This document shows positions 33,986 to 46,609 of a stretch of DNA of 64,000 nt, in pieces (position 1 is the first letter of the stretch; every line of letters begins with the position of its first letter). The DNA comes from Isoetes taiwanensis (lineage: Eukaryota > Streptophyta > Lycopodiopsida > Isoetales > Isoetaceae). The position numbers and the translations under genes are program-made. The notes under the pieces are model-generated. The model was not told the DNA's origin. It saw only the letters and a list, made by a program, of their open reading frames with translations, and ran no database searches. The DNA lies in the NCBI GenBank assembly GCA_021234155.1, contig JAJEKV010000030.1:12522718-12586717 (forward strand). The letters run 5' to 3'.

Positions 33986-35261
33986 GGATCATAATGTAGT
34001 AATATTTTAAAGATAGGCAGAGACGAGATCACATCTTCTATGTGGACAGTGACAACTAATCTTCTACCTTTGGTACCTATTACATTCAGAGGAATATTAT
34101 AGAGTTGACATCTCAGTCCTCACACTATAGTACATTGATAGCTCAGATATATAACAAAAGTTTCAAGCTAGAATTTGTCCCATCTCATCCATATAGTGGC
34201 CTATTGTAGAATTATCATTGTAATAACTATCTATTGTGGGATTTATCCTTATTCAAATTGTTGGTTCTATATTATGATTTTTAACATTGTGTAAAACATA
34301 GCACATGTAACCTTAAGAATTGCATATATAGCACTTTTGCATGCACGTAATAGACCATTCATCTACCTGGCAAGACAAAATAGTTCAAAAGAAATTGTAT
34401 TCTTGATATCCATTTAGTGCGTACCACCTCTTGTTCGTGATCATGATAAGTTTCAAATGACGTCAATAGAAGATTAGCCTTAAATAACTACGAAATAGAG
34501 TTCTAGACGTTTAAGCATTTGCACATCTTCTAAATTGGATTTCAATCCTGTCCCAAGTATTTTCGTGACGTGTTCAGATGGTATTTGCCACAAATTAGCC
34601 AACTAAATGCAACTGGTATATGGTAATTGCCACAAGTATATTGCATGTACATGAGTCAGATTGCAAAAGTTTATTATTTCACACTAGTGGCGGAGAAGGT
34701 GGCTTATCATCAAACATCCCATGCCTCTCTAGAAAATGAAAATAAATGAGAGTCTTTTGGACATGTACCTTTTTCATGGTTATATTCTTATTTCTTAAGA
34801 GAAAAGAACACGTGTATTTTTTGGTTTTGTTACTGTTGTTTAATATGGAGGACCTTTCCTAGAATTTAAGGTGGCATGGATCTTTGAAATTTGATCTAAT
34901 GGCCGATGAAATTAGAAAATTGAGGAAAATTGCCTTGCCTTCATGTTCATTTACTTTTTGTGAAGATCGGCCCAATCGAACCCAACCTTGAGGAGCTTTG
35001 TTAAGCTAGAAACTTAGTTTCATCCAATGGGTTATTGAAACACTCCCGTCACCCCCATGTGAAAAAATGCCGATATAGCACATTTTCCACCGTGGAGACT
35101 CAAGCCTGCAACATCCAACAAAGACATGCAAGCTAAATCAACAAGAAGCATTCAGAATATGTAAGAGTACATAATGACAAAGATGCATAAGCTGACATGT
35201 TAGACATTACCCTGACTACCAAGGCAACTTTGGAATATTGAGACTGGTGCCTTTTTCTAAG
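33986..35261. other. AT-rich spacer, no gene seen
   Basis: No open frame of note, no repeat shared with the rest of the window recognised. Confidence 0.45.
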
Positions 35262-35790
35262 GAATAGAATAGAATAGAATAGATTTTCTTATCGTCCACG
35301 GAGACCAATTGGCCGATGGGACCCAAACAAAAAGAGAGTAGTGCTCAAGCATATTACTGTCAGGATTAAAAAACCCCCGCCCCGAAGGGTTTTCGAGGGA
35401 AAAACCTTAGCAGTAATAAGTATGCTGGCACGCTGTACAATTATATAGGACAGTTCAATACTGTCCCCGAGGACACAACTGAGTCCGTGCATCCATTACC
35501 TCATGGAGGTATGACCCCAACAAACCGACTGAAGCCGTATTCAATAACTCATGCAAAGGTTGGCCAGGCACTAGTAATCGAACATACCGCTCTCGGATAT
35601 GGGCAAATGCTGGGCAGATCTGGAGGGCATGACATTCATCCTCACTGGTGGCAGCAGTGGCAAAGCCCTTCCTCCCCCGCTTCCCGAGCCCAACGTCCTG
35701 ACTCAATGCGGAGACGATGTGCACCCATGCGAATGGAAGCTATAAGTCTGCGCTTCTTCATGGGCAAATGGGTGTACACCCCTCTCCTCC
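35262..35790 (-). mobile_element. 5'-truncated LINE copy with (TATTC)n tail, best-preserved of its family
   Basis: The minus strand encodes the ORF2 C-terminus: M-K-K-R-R-L-I-A-S-I-R, H-R-L-R-I-E-S-G-R (35830-35642), then D-E-C-H-A-L-Q-I-C-P-A-F-A-H-I-R-E-R-Y and G-S-Y-L-H-E-V-M-D-A-R (35645-35480). The 3' UTR has outer stem TTACTG/CAGTAA around a GGTTTTTCC..GAAAACC hairpin (35355-35425), then GGTCTCCGTGGACGATAAGAAAA and four TATTC units (35262-35283). A frameshift lies near 35650. The H..C..C finger is the one seen in the long LINE at 16.7 kb. Confidence 0.75.
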
Positions 35791-37174
35791 CCTCCCCCAA
35801 AAAAAAAAAATGGAGAGAAGCCCTTTGCATAAAGAGTTAAATGTATCCCATAGGAGATGGGGACCTTTGGATTGAGAGAGGCTCTACGTCCTTGTTAATA
35901 TGGAAATGGTCACTAATGACCAAGGGGTGCAAAGAATGCTACACAACAGAAAACTAGGATAATTGAAACATAATAGAAAATGAGGATAAATCAAGATGTT
36001 CCTCAAATCTAGGACAAAATATGGAGATAGGAACACCACCAATCAATAACATTCCATGCTCAATTAGATCTTCCTAAAGCATGGCCAATATCTGTCATGC
36101 TTAGACCAGATGATTCTTCTTCTCTGAGATCACAAATGGACTTGACTTGGAAGCCACATTCTTTCAATAACTACTAAACTAAGAGCACATGGCTAATGCA
36201 TGCGAGTAGGGTTCTAAGGCTTCGAATCTGGTGAAATGTTGCAGCACAAGCGGGTCGATTATGTTATATTTTCAGTATTCCTTTTTTTCCACGACTAGGG
36301 TTTTAGGTTTTTGGATTTGAAAACCGTTTAACGGCCAGAGGCAAAACCAAAGCCGACGAAGATCCTTCTTATTTAACCAAACAAAAATATGTTTGCTGGC
36401 AGTTAAAGCAGTAATCTAAAATTTCTTTTCTAGATAATACTCTACTAGCAATGCCTGGTCGTGCTATTGCAATCCATTTCTCTTTATATCCTACAGATCT
36501 GCACATTGTGATTTCTGGTTTGCTTCGCCCACGTAACCTTGGTTACATCCCTATAGGATATTTGGAAAAAAGATACAATGTGAAATTTTTGCCATATATT
36601 GTTTTTATATTCCAAGCTATCATAGAAGGCCCAAAGGCTACAGAGTCATGGCTTAAAAAATTTGGACTTTTGCAAGTTGCATTATCTCTTTGCACTGTCC
36701 TCATCAATTTCCTGCATAACCCTTTTATTTACAACTCGCTATAAAGTTCAAGTCCATACCTAGACTTGAGAAGAGACACATCAAGCTTGGGAACTCAAAT
36801 TTTTTGGACTTCATTGTATGGTCAATAATCTAGTATTTTGTCTTATAAAACATAATTATTTTCTCAGCACAGAAATTCATGATTTCTCCAAGTATGGCAG
36901 AAGGATGTATATATCGTGACTGACTTTTGCTTTGCAAGTCCTCTGGTTTGATTTTCTGTATTTGTTTTCAATACTAGACTTTGAGGTTTGTTGATTTCTT
37001 CTGTATTTGTTTGGTTTGTATTTAATCACACAAAGATCTGTCTGCTAGTAGCAATGTAGCAGAGAAACTAGGCAGAAGCTATTGCAAGAGCAGTTTGGTA
37101 TTATTTTGAAGTTTGCTGAACTTATAGAGAAGTACGCTAATGAACTAGCAGCTTTTGGGATGAGATAAGCAGTG
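35791..37174. other. Spacer without a supported gene
   Basis: A run of A at 35800-35811 and AT-rich DNA. The 97-codon plus frame at 36451-36744 has no recognised motif and no supporting signal. Confidence 0.4.
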
Positions 37175-38252
37175 GATGCTTGTGCATGTGGCTGTTCATC
37201 TTCTTTCATTTGTGCATTTCCTTTCTTGTGGGTTCCTTTACCCCCCTGCGCACTTGCCCTTGGCTGCCATAGTGCATGCTCGGACGCAGGCCCATTGGAG
37301 GCGAGCTGCTGTGCTCACCTTGGAGGATTGGTATTGGGGTGGTCAGCTAGCTTCGTGGGAGTTCTTTCAAGCTCGCTTTCGCATGAGGGGCAGTGACCGG
37401 GCTATCTGGAAGCACGTGGCAGGGAGTATTCCGCTACACATACCTATAGTCCCTCAGGATGATGTGGTGGTGTAGGTTTGGAAGGTTCATCCGGATGTTG
37501 TGTCTTCTTGCTTTGTGCGGTCTTCTTATCGGGTGCTGGCTATTCATGACACACTGCCCCCTTCAGGCAAGTGGTCTCTGCAGCTTCCCGGGTTCTCGAT
37601 GGCGCTTCGGTTTGGGCGTGGACATGGAGCTCACTTCCCCATCGAAGGTTAGGGTGCTTACGTGGCGGTGGTGGTGCCATTGTATCGTGGTGAATGCCCT
37701 TGTGAGTCGATTTTAGGCGGGTGTGAGCCCTCTACGCCCCTTTGCCTTCATCGTGAGACCGTGGAGCATTATGCGGTTTTATGCCCTCACTTGCGTCTGC
37801 TGGGGATTGGGTTAGGGCTATGTTTCGTGAGATTGACTAGCCGCCAGTTGTTGCTTCATGTATCACGGTGCTTGGCCGGCTCTTGCGGCGGACAAAGCCT
37901 GCATCGTGGTGTGGCTTGGTTGGTGTGGCTGATTTGGCGGGCGGCGGGTTGTGGATCTTCGGGGATTCACTGCGGCCCTCTCGATTTTCGACTTCAGTAC
38001 AAGCTATTTCAAAGCTTTCTGGTGTTCCCGGGATTAGTAAAGCGGAAGTTTGCCATTTGTTCGGGACTTCTTGGGTGTTGTAGATGGTGATGGTCGGTTT
38101 GTACAGCAGTAGAGTTGCAGTTTTTCTGTGAGTTTGTTGTGGAGTGTCGAGGTATCGCTGTCTCTTTGGGGCAGTTCTCCTTCCTCCTCACTTGCTTTGT
38201 AACATTACCATTCTTTTAATATATTGATGACACAGTTCTTCAAAAAAAATAA
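37175..38252 (+). mobile_element. 5'-truncated L1-type LINE, poly-A tail
   Basis: Plus-strand copy of the same subfamily as the minus-strand copy at 39.5-41.4 kb; the two match from cctttcttgtgggttcct (37215) to the 3' end. It encodes the ORF2 C-terminus in broken frames, including a zf-RVT finger (C-L-H-R-E-T-V-E-H-Y-A-V-L-C-P near 37740-37785). It ends ttaatatattgatgacacag, ttcttc and eight A. No target duplication was recognised. Confidence 0.72.
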
Positions 38253-38521
38253 TACAAGTGACATAGGTTGATAAAAAATGGACAAAACGACAAAACATAG
38301 GCATCATGCCACAATTTTTCCAACTTTAAACAAAGTAATTTTTGTTTATTACTGTCCTGGACCGCATCACACCACGCAAAGTCATATGAACGCAAATAAT
38401 AGCAAATATGAGTTTTCGTGCCATATGATCCAAATATGATCATACGACGCGAAAGTACAGTTATGCAAACGACGACGTAGACACGTACTTCGCGTCGTGT
38501 GGATGCACTACGCATTACAAG

Positions 38522-39543
38522 TAGGCTTTACCGATTCTTTGTCTCTCAGATTTCCACTCTTACAATGCTTGTGGGGCCCTAGAATATTGCCACGCAAGCT
38601 TTCGTTTCCTCTTCAACATTATGCCAATGGTGTTTACCACTTTTTGGTTGCTCCTTAAAGCCACCTTCTTGTCATATTTAGCCATCGCCCTTCTATAAAA
38701 CCACTCTGTCATCTATCTGAGGGGGTAATTTCCCACATTTCTACCCCCTCTTTGAGTGTTCCGATGAAAGGATTTTTTAGCTTGTTTATACGACTTCTCC
38801 ATGTCTTGTGCACTCCAGACTGCTAGGCTATCATACTTCCTAAAAAACCAAGGTGCATGAGCCCAAAAGATATGCAAGTAGTGCGTGACTTCGCTCTCTC
38901 CCCATGCATCTATGTAAGCCTTAATAAATTTGTTATTTGCTTGGACAAATATTTCTGCATCTTCTTTTGTGAGGTCCATTCTTTGAATATGTAGGAACAA
39001 TTCAGACAATGCATCCCATGCGTTTTTTTTCTCAATGCGGAACGAATGCCATCTGTGCGGTCTTGTTCTGCATCAACTAGCAATTTTCCATATTTATAGA
39101 CCTTTTCAACTACTGTTTTTGTTGGAAGCCTCTTTATGATTCCTTATAAAGCGTCGTGATTTCACCCATCCAATTGACACCTTACGAGGCACACTTGTTC
39201 TTCCTGACCTTTTCTTCCCGCCATGCAAACCTGCTTCTGATAAAACCTATTCAACTCTACGAATTCCTTCCTCTCTTCTCTTCTTGTCTGAAATATTCCA
39301 CACAAATCTGCAGCTCAAAGATATCATATTGTCAATGATTTTCACGAAGCCGTGCAAAGTGCAGATATTGACTCTCTCCAATAGAATGGGGAAAATACCA
39401 TGGAAATTGGGATCCTTTTCTCTCTATTAGGAGCATTTGCTTGATTAAGAGACAAGGTTGAAACTGTCCTCCCAGTAGTTGACTTCCTTGCATGATTGCA
39501 GTAGAGACAACTTTTGCAAGTTCCTTATCCTCCACCGCTTATG
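38522..39543 (-). pseudogene. Decayed gene of unknown function, C-terminal half
   Basis: Minus-strand coding signal continues across several frames. It includes an open stretch 39009-38713 with E-V-T-H-Y-L-H-I-F-W-A-H-A-P-W-F and S-L-A-V-W-S-A-Q-D-M-E-K-S, then after a 1-base shift M-T-E-W-F-Y-R-R-A-M-A-K-Y-D-K-K (38708-38640). The H-Y-x-H-I ... H ... S-x-Q-x-x-E-K pattern recalls a family often found in transposon-like genes of animals, algae and plants, but I cannot name it with confidence. Upstream pieces lie at 39535-39320. An L1 copy directly abuts the upstream end, and a matching upstream half is at 41.4-42.0 kb. Several stops and frameshifts mean it is not functional. Confidence 0.45.
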
Positions 39544-41395
39544 TTTTTTTTTTTTTTTTTTTTGAAGAACTATGTCATCAATATATTAAAAGAATGGTAA
39601 TGTTACAAAGCAAGTGAGGAGGAAGAACTGCCCCAAAGAGACAGGAATACCTTCACACTCCACAACAAACTCACAGAAAAACTGCAACTTTACTGCTGTA
39701 CAAACCGACCATCACCATCTACAACACCCAAGAAGTCCCGCCAAATGGCAAACTTCCGCTTTACTAATCCCGGGAACACCAGAAAGCTTTGAAATAGCTT
39801 GTACCTGAGTCGAGAAATCAGAGAGGCTGCAGGCTGCTGAATCCCCTGAAAGATCCACAACCGCCGCCACTTCCAAATCAGCCACACCAACCAAGCCACA
39901 CACAGATGCAAGGCTTGCTGCCGCAAGAGCGGCCAAGCACCAGGATACACATGAAGCAACAACTGGCGGCTAGTCAATCTCAACGAAACATAGCCCTAAC
40001 CCAATCCGGGCAACTGCAAGTGAGGGCATAAAACCGGCACAATGCTCCACGGGTCTCACGATGAAGGCCACAACAAGGGCGAGAGGGCTCACACCGGCCT
40101 AAACTTACTCACAAGGACATTCACCCCCGACATACGGCGGTGCACCACCGCTCTGAAGCACCCTAACCTTCGATTGGGGAAGTGAGCTCCATGTCCACGC
40201 CCAAACTGAACGCCATCGAACCCGGAGCCGCGCAGAGACCACTTGCACGAAGGGGCGATTGTCCCATGAATAGCCAGCACCCGGTAACAAGACCGCACAA
40301 AACAAGAAGACATAACATCCGGATGAACCTTCTAAACCTGCACCACCACATCATCCTGAGGGACTATAGGTATGTGTAGCGGAATACTCCCCGCGACTTG
40401 TTCCCAGATAGCCCGATCACTGCCCCTCAGGCGAAAGCGAGCTCGAAAGAACTCCCACGAAGCTAACTGACCACCCCAATACCAATCCTCCAAGGTGAGC
40501 ACAGCAGCTCGGCTCCAACGGGCCTGTGTCTGAGCATGCACGGTGGCAGCCAAGGGCAAAGTGCACAGGGGGTAGAGGAACCCACAAGAAAGGAGAAGAG
40601 TGGTGATAAACTGAGGCATAATCTAGCTGGAAGAGCACACGCACATGATCCCAAGCCCGCAACGCCCCCGTGAGAAAAGGGGATGCATGTGGGAAAGGCC
40701 GAAGACCATACAACAGTGCCCATGGCAACTCCACATACACAGACAGCTTCTCAAACGCCACACAATGGCGAAGAGACTGCACCAACAGCGCCACACCAGG
40801 AGAAGATGCTCCATCCTGCAGAATGCTCCAAACAAACTTGGAGACCAACACCTTACTATGCAGTGCCAAATCCAGAATGGCCAAGCCCCCATCCTCCCGG
40901 GGGCGGAGACACTTCCACCAAGCCACTTTAACAACCGCCCCCTCATCATCCCCTCCCCACACAAAATTTCGAACAATCTTATCCAAAGCCTGCATCTTAC
41001 CTCAGGAGCTAACATCGCAGATGCTGTATACACATGAGTGCTACAAAGTACTGACTTGGCAATAGTGATCCTACCTGCCATGGACAACTTGCTACCCTTC
41101 CACCAATTGAGGTGTTTCTGCAACCCCTGCAAAATCTCATCCCACACCCTCCCCATGGAAACATCCCCTCCAAAGGGAATACCCAACAGCTTAGTACACT
41201 CATTACCTGGAAGCACCTTCCAAGGGAATAAAGCCAAACAAGGGGGAGGCGGAGTCAGCTGGGCCCATAATGCGGAGCATTTACCCCAGTTCAGAAGAAT
41301 GCCCGAGGCCAAGGAGAAAGTATCCAGACATTGCTTTCTCAGTTTTTTAATCGGAGGCCAAGTGAAAGTTGACTTTGTAAGAACCATATTGATCT
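39544..41395 (-). mobile_element. 5'-truncated L1-type LINE, 20-base poly-A tail
   Basis: On the minus strand the copy ends with a long A tail (T run at about 39544-39563). It encodes, in shifted frames, the late reverse-transcriptase region: L-L-G-I-P-F-G, then S-M-A-G-R-I-T-I-A-K-S-V-L (about 41180-41050), V-R-N-F-V-W-G-G-D-D-E and E-D-G-G-L-A-I-L-D-L (40970-40860), and a degraded zf-RVT part (40100-39980). This order is the standard plant L1 ORF2 C-terminus. The YADD catalytic region is missing because of 5' truncation near 41395. The long A tail suggests a rather recent insertion, yet the frames are broken. Confidence 0.75.
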
Positions 41396-41399
41396 ACTT

Positions 41400-42032
41400 G
41401 CAATTTTTCCCCTCCCTCGAAACTGGATATTATACTCGGGATGTCAGTTTGATTAAACACCCATTTCAGCACCTCTTGTGTCTCTTTCTGAACTTTAAAA
41501 AGACCTAATCACCAGGTGTCATCTTCAGATTGACATGAGAACCATTTCTCGGCAGTCTTTTTCTCTGCGTCTGTCACCTCTACATCTTTGTTGTTATTCA
41601 TGTTGCTCTTTGATTTAGCATGTGCAATTGCATTCTCAATTGCTCTATTCATGATGACAATGGATATCCTCTCATACTTCTCAAACTTGGTGAGTTCCAT
41701 TTCATCCAATTTTATGCAAACTTCAATCTCACCATTGGTTTCTTCAACTGTTAAGTTATAATATTTGACAAAGAATTGTAGGAGACCAACTAGGCCAAGC
41801 CAAAGATAATTGCGTTCATTCATCCAACTATATCACAACAATCTTTGCCATTCTTATCCTTTATGGCTATGGCAGGCTCATCACATTCAACATGGTGCAT
41901 CTCTCCTAATATGGCATACATCATCTTTGTCCTAGTAACCCTTGTATTCTCAACAATTTGTGGACGTGGAGCAAATACTTTTTTTGTGCCATTCTTTTCA
42001 ATGCTTCGTGGAATGGCTTGAACAGAGAACAA
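41400..42032 (-). pseudogene. Decayed gene of unknown function, N-terminal half
   Basis: Minus strand: 42032-41820 (M-F-S-V-Q-A-I-P-R-S, later M-M-Y-A-I-L-G-E-M-H-H-V-E-C-D) runs after one stop directly into 41823-41509 (W-L-G-L-V-G-L-L-Q-F, E-R-I-S-I-V-I-M-N-R-A-I-E-N-A). After a further shift it reaches a segment T-Q-E-V-L-K-W-V-F-N-Q-T-D-I-P-S near 41470-41420. No domain recognised. The same strand and the L1 between this and the 38.5-39.5 kb half suggest that one gene was split by the insertion, although a clean target duplication was not found. Confidence 0.4.
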
Positions 42033-42527
42033 TAACCAAGCCTACTAATGCTTACATCTTCACAAACCGTCTGTACATCTGCTGCTTTCAATCATCTTCT
42101 ATTTTTTCCTTCTATTTTTTCCAAATATTCTTTAGTTGGATTAGGATCGGCACTTCAGGAGATGTAGATAGGCACTTTAAACATGATTTTAGGGCCTTGA
42201 ACACTGGTTATAGGATCTGGTTATTACCAATTTCGTTTTTGTTGATGAGTTCCGCTCTTTTTTTTTTCTATCTGAGGAATCAGAACATTTGTCAATCCCC
42301 ACTTTTCGATCTGTGATGGCAGGGTTGACCCTGTTATTTAGAGCCATATTGGCTACAACGAGGTCGGTGGACTATGGCCATCCCTCTACTGGTTGCTATT
42401 CCGCAGCTACATGTGTTGTGTCTCAGAATGGGGATCCTTGGCTCCCATTGTTGTAAGAACACGTTTCTGATTTTGGCATAACACAATTAGGTGAATCGTC
42501 TACTTTAAATCACTTATGTTTGTTTGG

Positions 42528-42600
42528 CTTGTTGGTAGAGGTGCATGGGCTTTGTTCTAGAGATTTTGAGCTCGAATCTCTCTACGGACGAGTTTCTTTT
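42528..42600 (+). ncRNA. tRNA-like or SINE-head remnant
   Basis: Contains TTGGTAGAGGTGC (A-box-like) and, about 33 bp later, GAGCTCGAATCTC (B-box-like, consensus GGTTCGANTCC), with stem-capable flanks AGAGATT/AATCTCT. Spacing fits a tRNA-derived Pol III promoter. No full cloverleaf could be drawn, so a decayed SINE head is more likely than a working tRNA. The copia element is inserted just after it. Confidence 0.35.
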
Positions 42601-42610
42601 ATTTACTTTT

Positions 42611-43445
42611 TGTTGCAAAATTACTGCATATAATCCTTTTCTAGTTAATCCTAGCAAAGATGTCAATTTCTCTTCTTTTCTTATCTTTCAAATTCCCATT
42701 GAGCAAAGTAGAGTTACACCATGTAGCAAGGCAACTACAATTGATTAAGACAAGATCATACAAGCTAAGAGTTCTTCTTAACTAGCAAGACAGCCACAAT
42801 TTGGTCTCTAATTTCTTGCTTAACTATTTAGCTTGTTGAATATGCATTCAAGCTTCCCCTACATAATATGTTCCTAAAACCATCATAACCATAAGAAAAT
42901 AATTTTAACAATCTGAAAGCAATGGTTATAACCAGTTCCTTTGTAGCTCAATGATCGGCCTCCTTAAACACTTTAATGGCAAAGAACCTTGCTTTAACGA
43001 CAAAGAACCTTGCCGAATTCCAACCTAGTCTTCCGATCACCTCTTCAAATTAAGCCTGTAGTCTTTATAGCAGATCAATCCGGTGATTTACGGTTTTTAG
43101 ATCAACTTTCTAAGTCTACGCTATTTTCTTTGTTCACTATTATCCCACATGCATCGATTTCGGTAATATCAACTTTTTCCCGGTCGAACCATTGAATCAT
43201 TAAATTAACCAATATTTCATTAACCATTGAGTTATCCCTGTTATTGAACCATTGGTGGTTATGAGTTATCCCCTGTTATTGAACCATTGGTGGTTATAAC
43301 AACTTAAATGCAGTAGTTAGAACTTAGGATATGAATGGTGCGCAACTTAAGATATGATCTTCATCAAGTTCCATGCATCTTTGTGGACTGCTTAAAAAAA
43401 ACAACCTAGGACGACTCAAAACATGTCATGTTGTTTATTTCAACA
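42611..43445 (-). repeat. Copia 3' LTR (835 bp)
   Basis: Matches the 5' LTR but carries an extra tandem copy of a roughly 35-bp segment (gagttatcccctgttattga and ccattggtggttat near 43230-43300), which explains most of the length difference. Scattered substitutions and small indels show age. Confidence 0.93.
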
Positions 43446-46400
43446 CTTCCCTTCATGGCATGTTTGCAAATCAGATATACGTGTTTCAAAGCATGCATAA
43501 TTTGTTCCCTGAGCTCAACAAACCTTTTTTCTGGTAGAACTTTGGTCAGAATATCTGCTATTTGCCTATTGGTGTTAATGTAGCTCATCTTAATCAGACC
43601 TTTACTCACAGCATCTCTAATAAAATGCATCTCCAGCTCTATATGCTTTGACCTTTCATGCATTACAGGGTTTTTTGCCATAGCTATACAACTTGTGCTG
43701 TCACATAGCATTTCAGTAGAGTTTGGCTGACCAATGCCAAGTTCCAATATCAATCTTCGTTCCCAAATTAATTCCTTGGCACATAATGTGGCAGAAGCAT
43801 ACTCTGCTTCTGCTGTAGATAACGCTATGGATGTTTGTTTTTTGCACTTCCATGCAATAGGACCTCCTCCTAGCATCATAAGATAACCAGAGGTGGACTT
43901 CCTTACATCTAAATCCCCTGCCCAGTCTGCATCACAATAGGCAGTTAGTGTTAAATAAGCTACTCCCATATCTATGGTACCTTTCAAATATCTTAACACC
44001 CTTTTTGCAGCTGTCCAATGATCTTTCCCTGGATTATTATTATATCTACTGAGTATGTTCACACTACGAGCTACATCTGGTCTGGTACAGTTGGCAACAT
44101 ATGACAAGCAGCCAACTAAAGATCTATACGGAATTTTCTCCATTGCTTTTCTTTCTTCATCATTTTTCGGACACATATCACGAGATAACTTACACCCTGG
44201 CATAGATGGAGTTTTACTAATATTGCATTCTTTCATCCTGAACTTTTCAAGCATACCTCTGATTTGTTCTTTTTGAGTCAACAAAATAACACTTTTATCC
44301 CTATTTCTTGACATTTCGATTCCCAAGAATTTTGTGAGCTCACCAAGATCCGACATTTCAAACCTGTTTTTTAATAATCCTTTACAGATCTGCAAACATT
44401 CAGTTCCCTTTGCCACCATAATGTTATCATCAACATATAGTGCAATTATGCACCAGCCACCTTTGCATTCAAATTTGTACAAATTTCCATCATTTAATAA
44501 TTTGATAAATCCTTGCTCTGTCAAGAAGGTATCCATGCATTTATACCATTCCCTGGGTGACTGCCTTAAGCCATAAATTGCTCTTTTCAATTTCCACACC
44601 TTATCTTCTCCTTGCTCAAATCCTGGTGCCTGCTTCATGAAAATCTCTTCATCTAGTTTTGCATTAAGGAAAGCAGTCTTAACATCCATGTGATGTATCT
44701 CCAGGTTACATGCATTTGCCAGAGCCAACAACATCCTGACACTATTCAATTTAACCAGAGGAGAAAATGTTTCATCAAAATCTTGTCCTTTTTTTGCGAA
44801 AAGCCCTGAGCTACTAGTCTTGCCTTGTACCTAGGGGACTTTCCATCTGCTCCAGTTTTGATTCTGAATATCCATTTATTACCAACAATATTCTTACCCT
44901 CTGGTTTCTTAACAACCTCAAAAGTGTCAGTTCTTATGAAAGAGTCCATTTCCTCTTTCATTGCATCTAGCCATAGGTTTTTTTCTTTAGAACCTAAAAC
45001 TTCCTCAAGAGTGCTTGGTACCTCAGGGCTTACATGCATCAAAATTTCAAATATATCATGTACCTCAGGTTGTTCTTCCTGAAATCTTTTGCTCCTCCCA
45101 GCATCATCTCGACCATGAGTTGCAGTGTCAATGTTCAATTCTGTTTTCAGTCTTTCTGCTTCAGTTAGTCTTTTCTTCTTTGGAGGTGCTTGCTGAGGTG
45201 CAATTTCCACTTGTTCTTCACCTGCGGGTCCTTCTTCAACAGCCCCTGAGGTTTCCTCAACTCTTTCTTGCAGGTCTGCAGTCATATCAGCTCCAGTTTC
45301 TTCATCATCCGTGTCTGCATTCACTTCAACATCTTTGTCAGTAGTTTCAGATTTCATATCATATTCCTTCAATGGAGTATCATCCATTTGTTTTGTATTG
45401 GAGCTAGTTAATGGTTTATAGACCTGATTTTCATCAAAGTTAACATCTCTACTTATTATAACTCTTCTTGCTTTAGGATCATATAACCTATAAGCTTTAG
45501 AATGATCATCATATCCCACAAGATATGTAATCAATGCCCTGCCATCCAGCTTCCTTCTTTTTTCTTTTGGAATGTGTACAAATGCCAAGCAACCATAGAC
45601 CTTCAAATCATCATAGCTCGGCTTACTTCCAGACCATAGCATATTGGGAATTCCTCCTTGTATACTAAGAGATAGTAATTTATTTTGTACCTTCACAGCA
45701 GTATGAACTGCTTCTTCCCACAAAAAGTTGGGTAGCCCTGCTGATTTTAACATGCTTCTAACTGCATTTAAAATTGTTCGATTCTTCCTCTCAGCTACAC
45801 CATTCTGCTGAGGAGAATATCTACAAGTAACTTGTCTTTTGATGCCTTTGTTCTTACAAAACATTTTAAATTCTCCTGACATGAATTCCCCTCCTCGGTC
45901 AGACCTTATGCATTTGATTTTCCTTCCTGTCTCAGTTTCTACTTCATTTTGAACTGTCTGAATTTGTCAAATGCTGCATCTTTTGTCTTTAGACAATATA
46001 CTTTAGTTTTCCTACTAAAGTCATCTATTAAGGTCATAAAATACCTTTTCCCACTTAGGCTAGTAACATTGAGAGGTCCACACAAATCTGTGTGTATTAG
46101 ATCCAGGATTCCTTTTGCCCTCTTCTTTGCTTTTTTAAAAGGCAACCTGCTATGTTTTCCAAGCATACACCCCATACATACTTGTTGTGATGTTTGATCA
46201 GAGCTTGCTTTGATGTATCCCTTTTTATTTAGCAACTCTATTGTATTTGAGTTGACATGACATAACCTCTCATGCCAAGTTTTAATGGATGGACTAGTTA
46301 GCAAATTTACACAAGAGAAATGATGTCTGCTCAATCCATATAAATTGCCAACTCGTTTCCCAATAAACATTTTCTTATTTCCCAGAAAAATATTACAATA

Positions 46401-46520
46401 AAGTCTTTCAAAAACAACTTTATATCCTAGATCAACAAGCTGACAAACTGAAATAAGATTTCTGATCAATCCAGGTATGCACAACACATTCTTTAACTTC
46501 ACAGCTTTGCCCTCCAAGTC
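43406..46520 (-). pseudogene. Copia pol: protease end, integrase, reverse transcriptase, RNase H (frameshifted)
   Basis: The pre-integrase and integrase N-terminus lie at 46517-45939 (W-H-E-R-L-C-H-V-N, C-M-G-C-M-L-G-K-H, I-H-T-D-L-C-G-P-L, D-D-F-S-R-K). Integrase continues at 45882-45350 (Q-Q-N-G-V-A-E-R-K-N-R-T) through an acidic linker to the start of the reverse transcriptase (N-K-W-I-F-R-I-K near 44880). Reverse transcriptase proper is 44749-43950 with D-V-K-T-A-F-L-N and the catalytic A-L-Y-V-D-D. RNase H is 43950-43406 (Y-C-D-A-D-W-A-G-D, S-T-A-E-A-E-Y). Single-base shifts lie near 45935 and in an A-run near 44800, so no polyprotein can be made. The reading frame runs into the 3' LTR. 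The motifs themselves are intact, which suggests decay after a functional ancestor. Confidence 0.92.
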
Positions 46521-46609
46521 AAATATTTCTAAAACACCAACATTCTTGATTTCTTTTAAATCTCCATTTCCAAATTGTACATGTCCCTTTTCTCTCCTTT
46601 GACAATTTT

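Noticed and set aside
36451-36744. 97-codon frame resembling a membrane protein
   Set aside because: No recognisable family and no gene signals; hydrophobic composition is common in AT-rich spacer frames.
42528-42600. Functional tRNA gene
   Set aside because: A/B-box-like words are present but no acceptor stem or anticodon arm could be paired convincingly; listed only as a low-confidence remnant.
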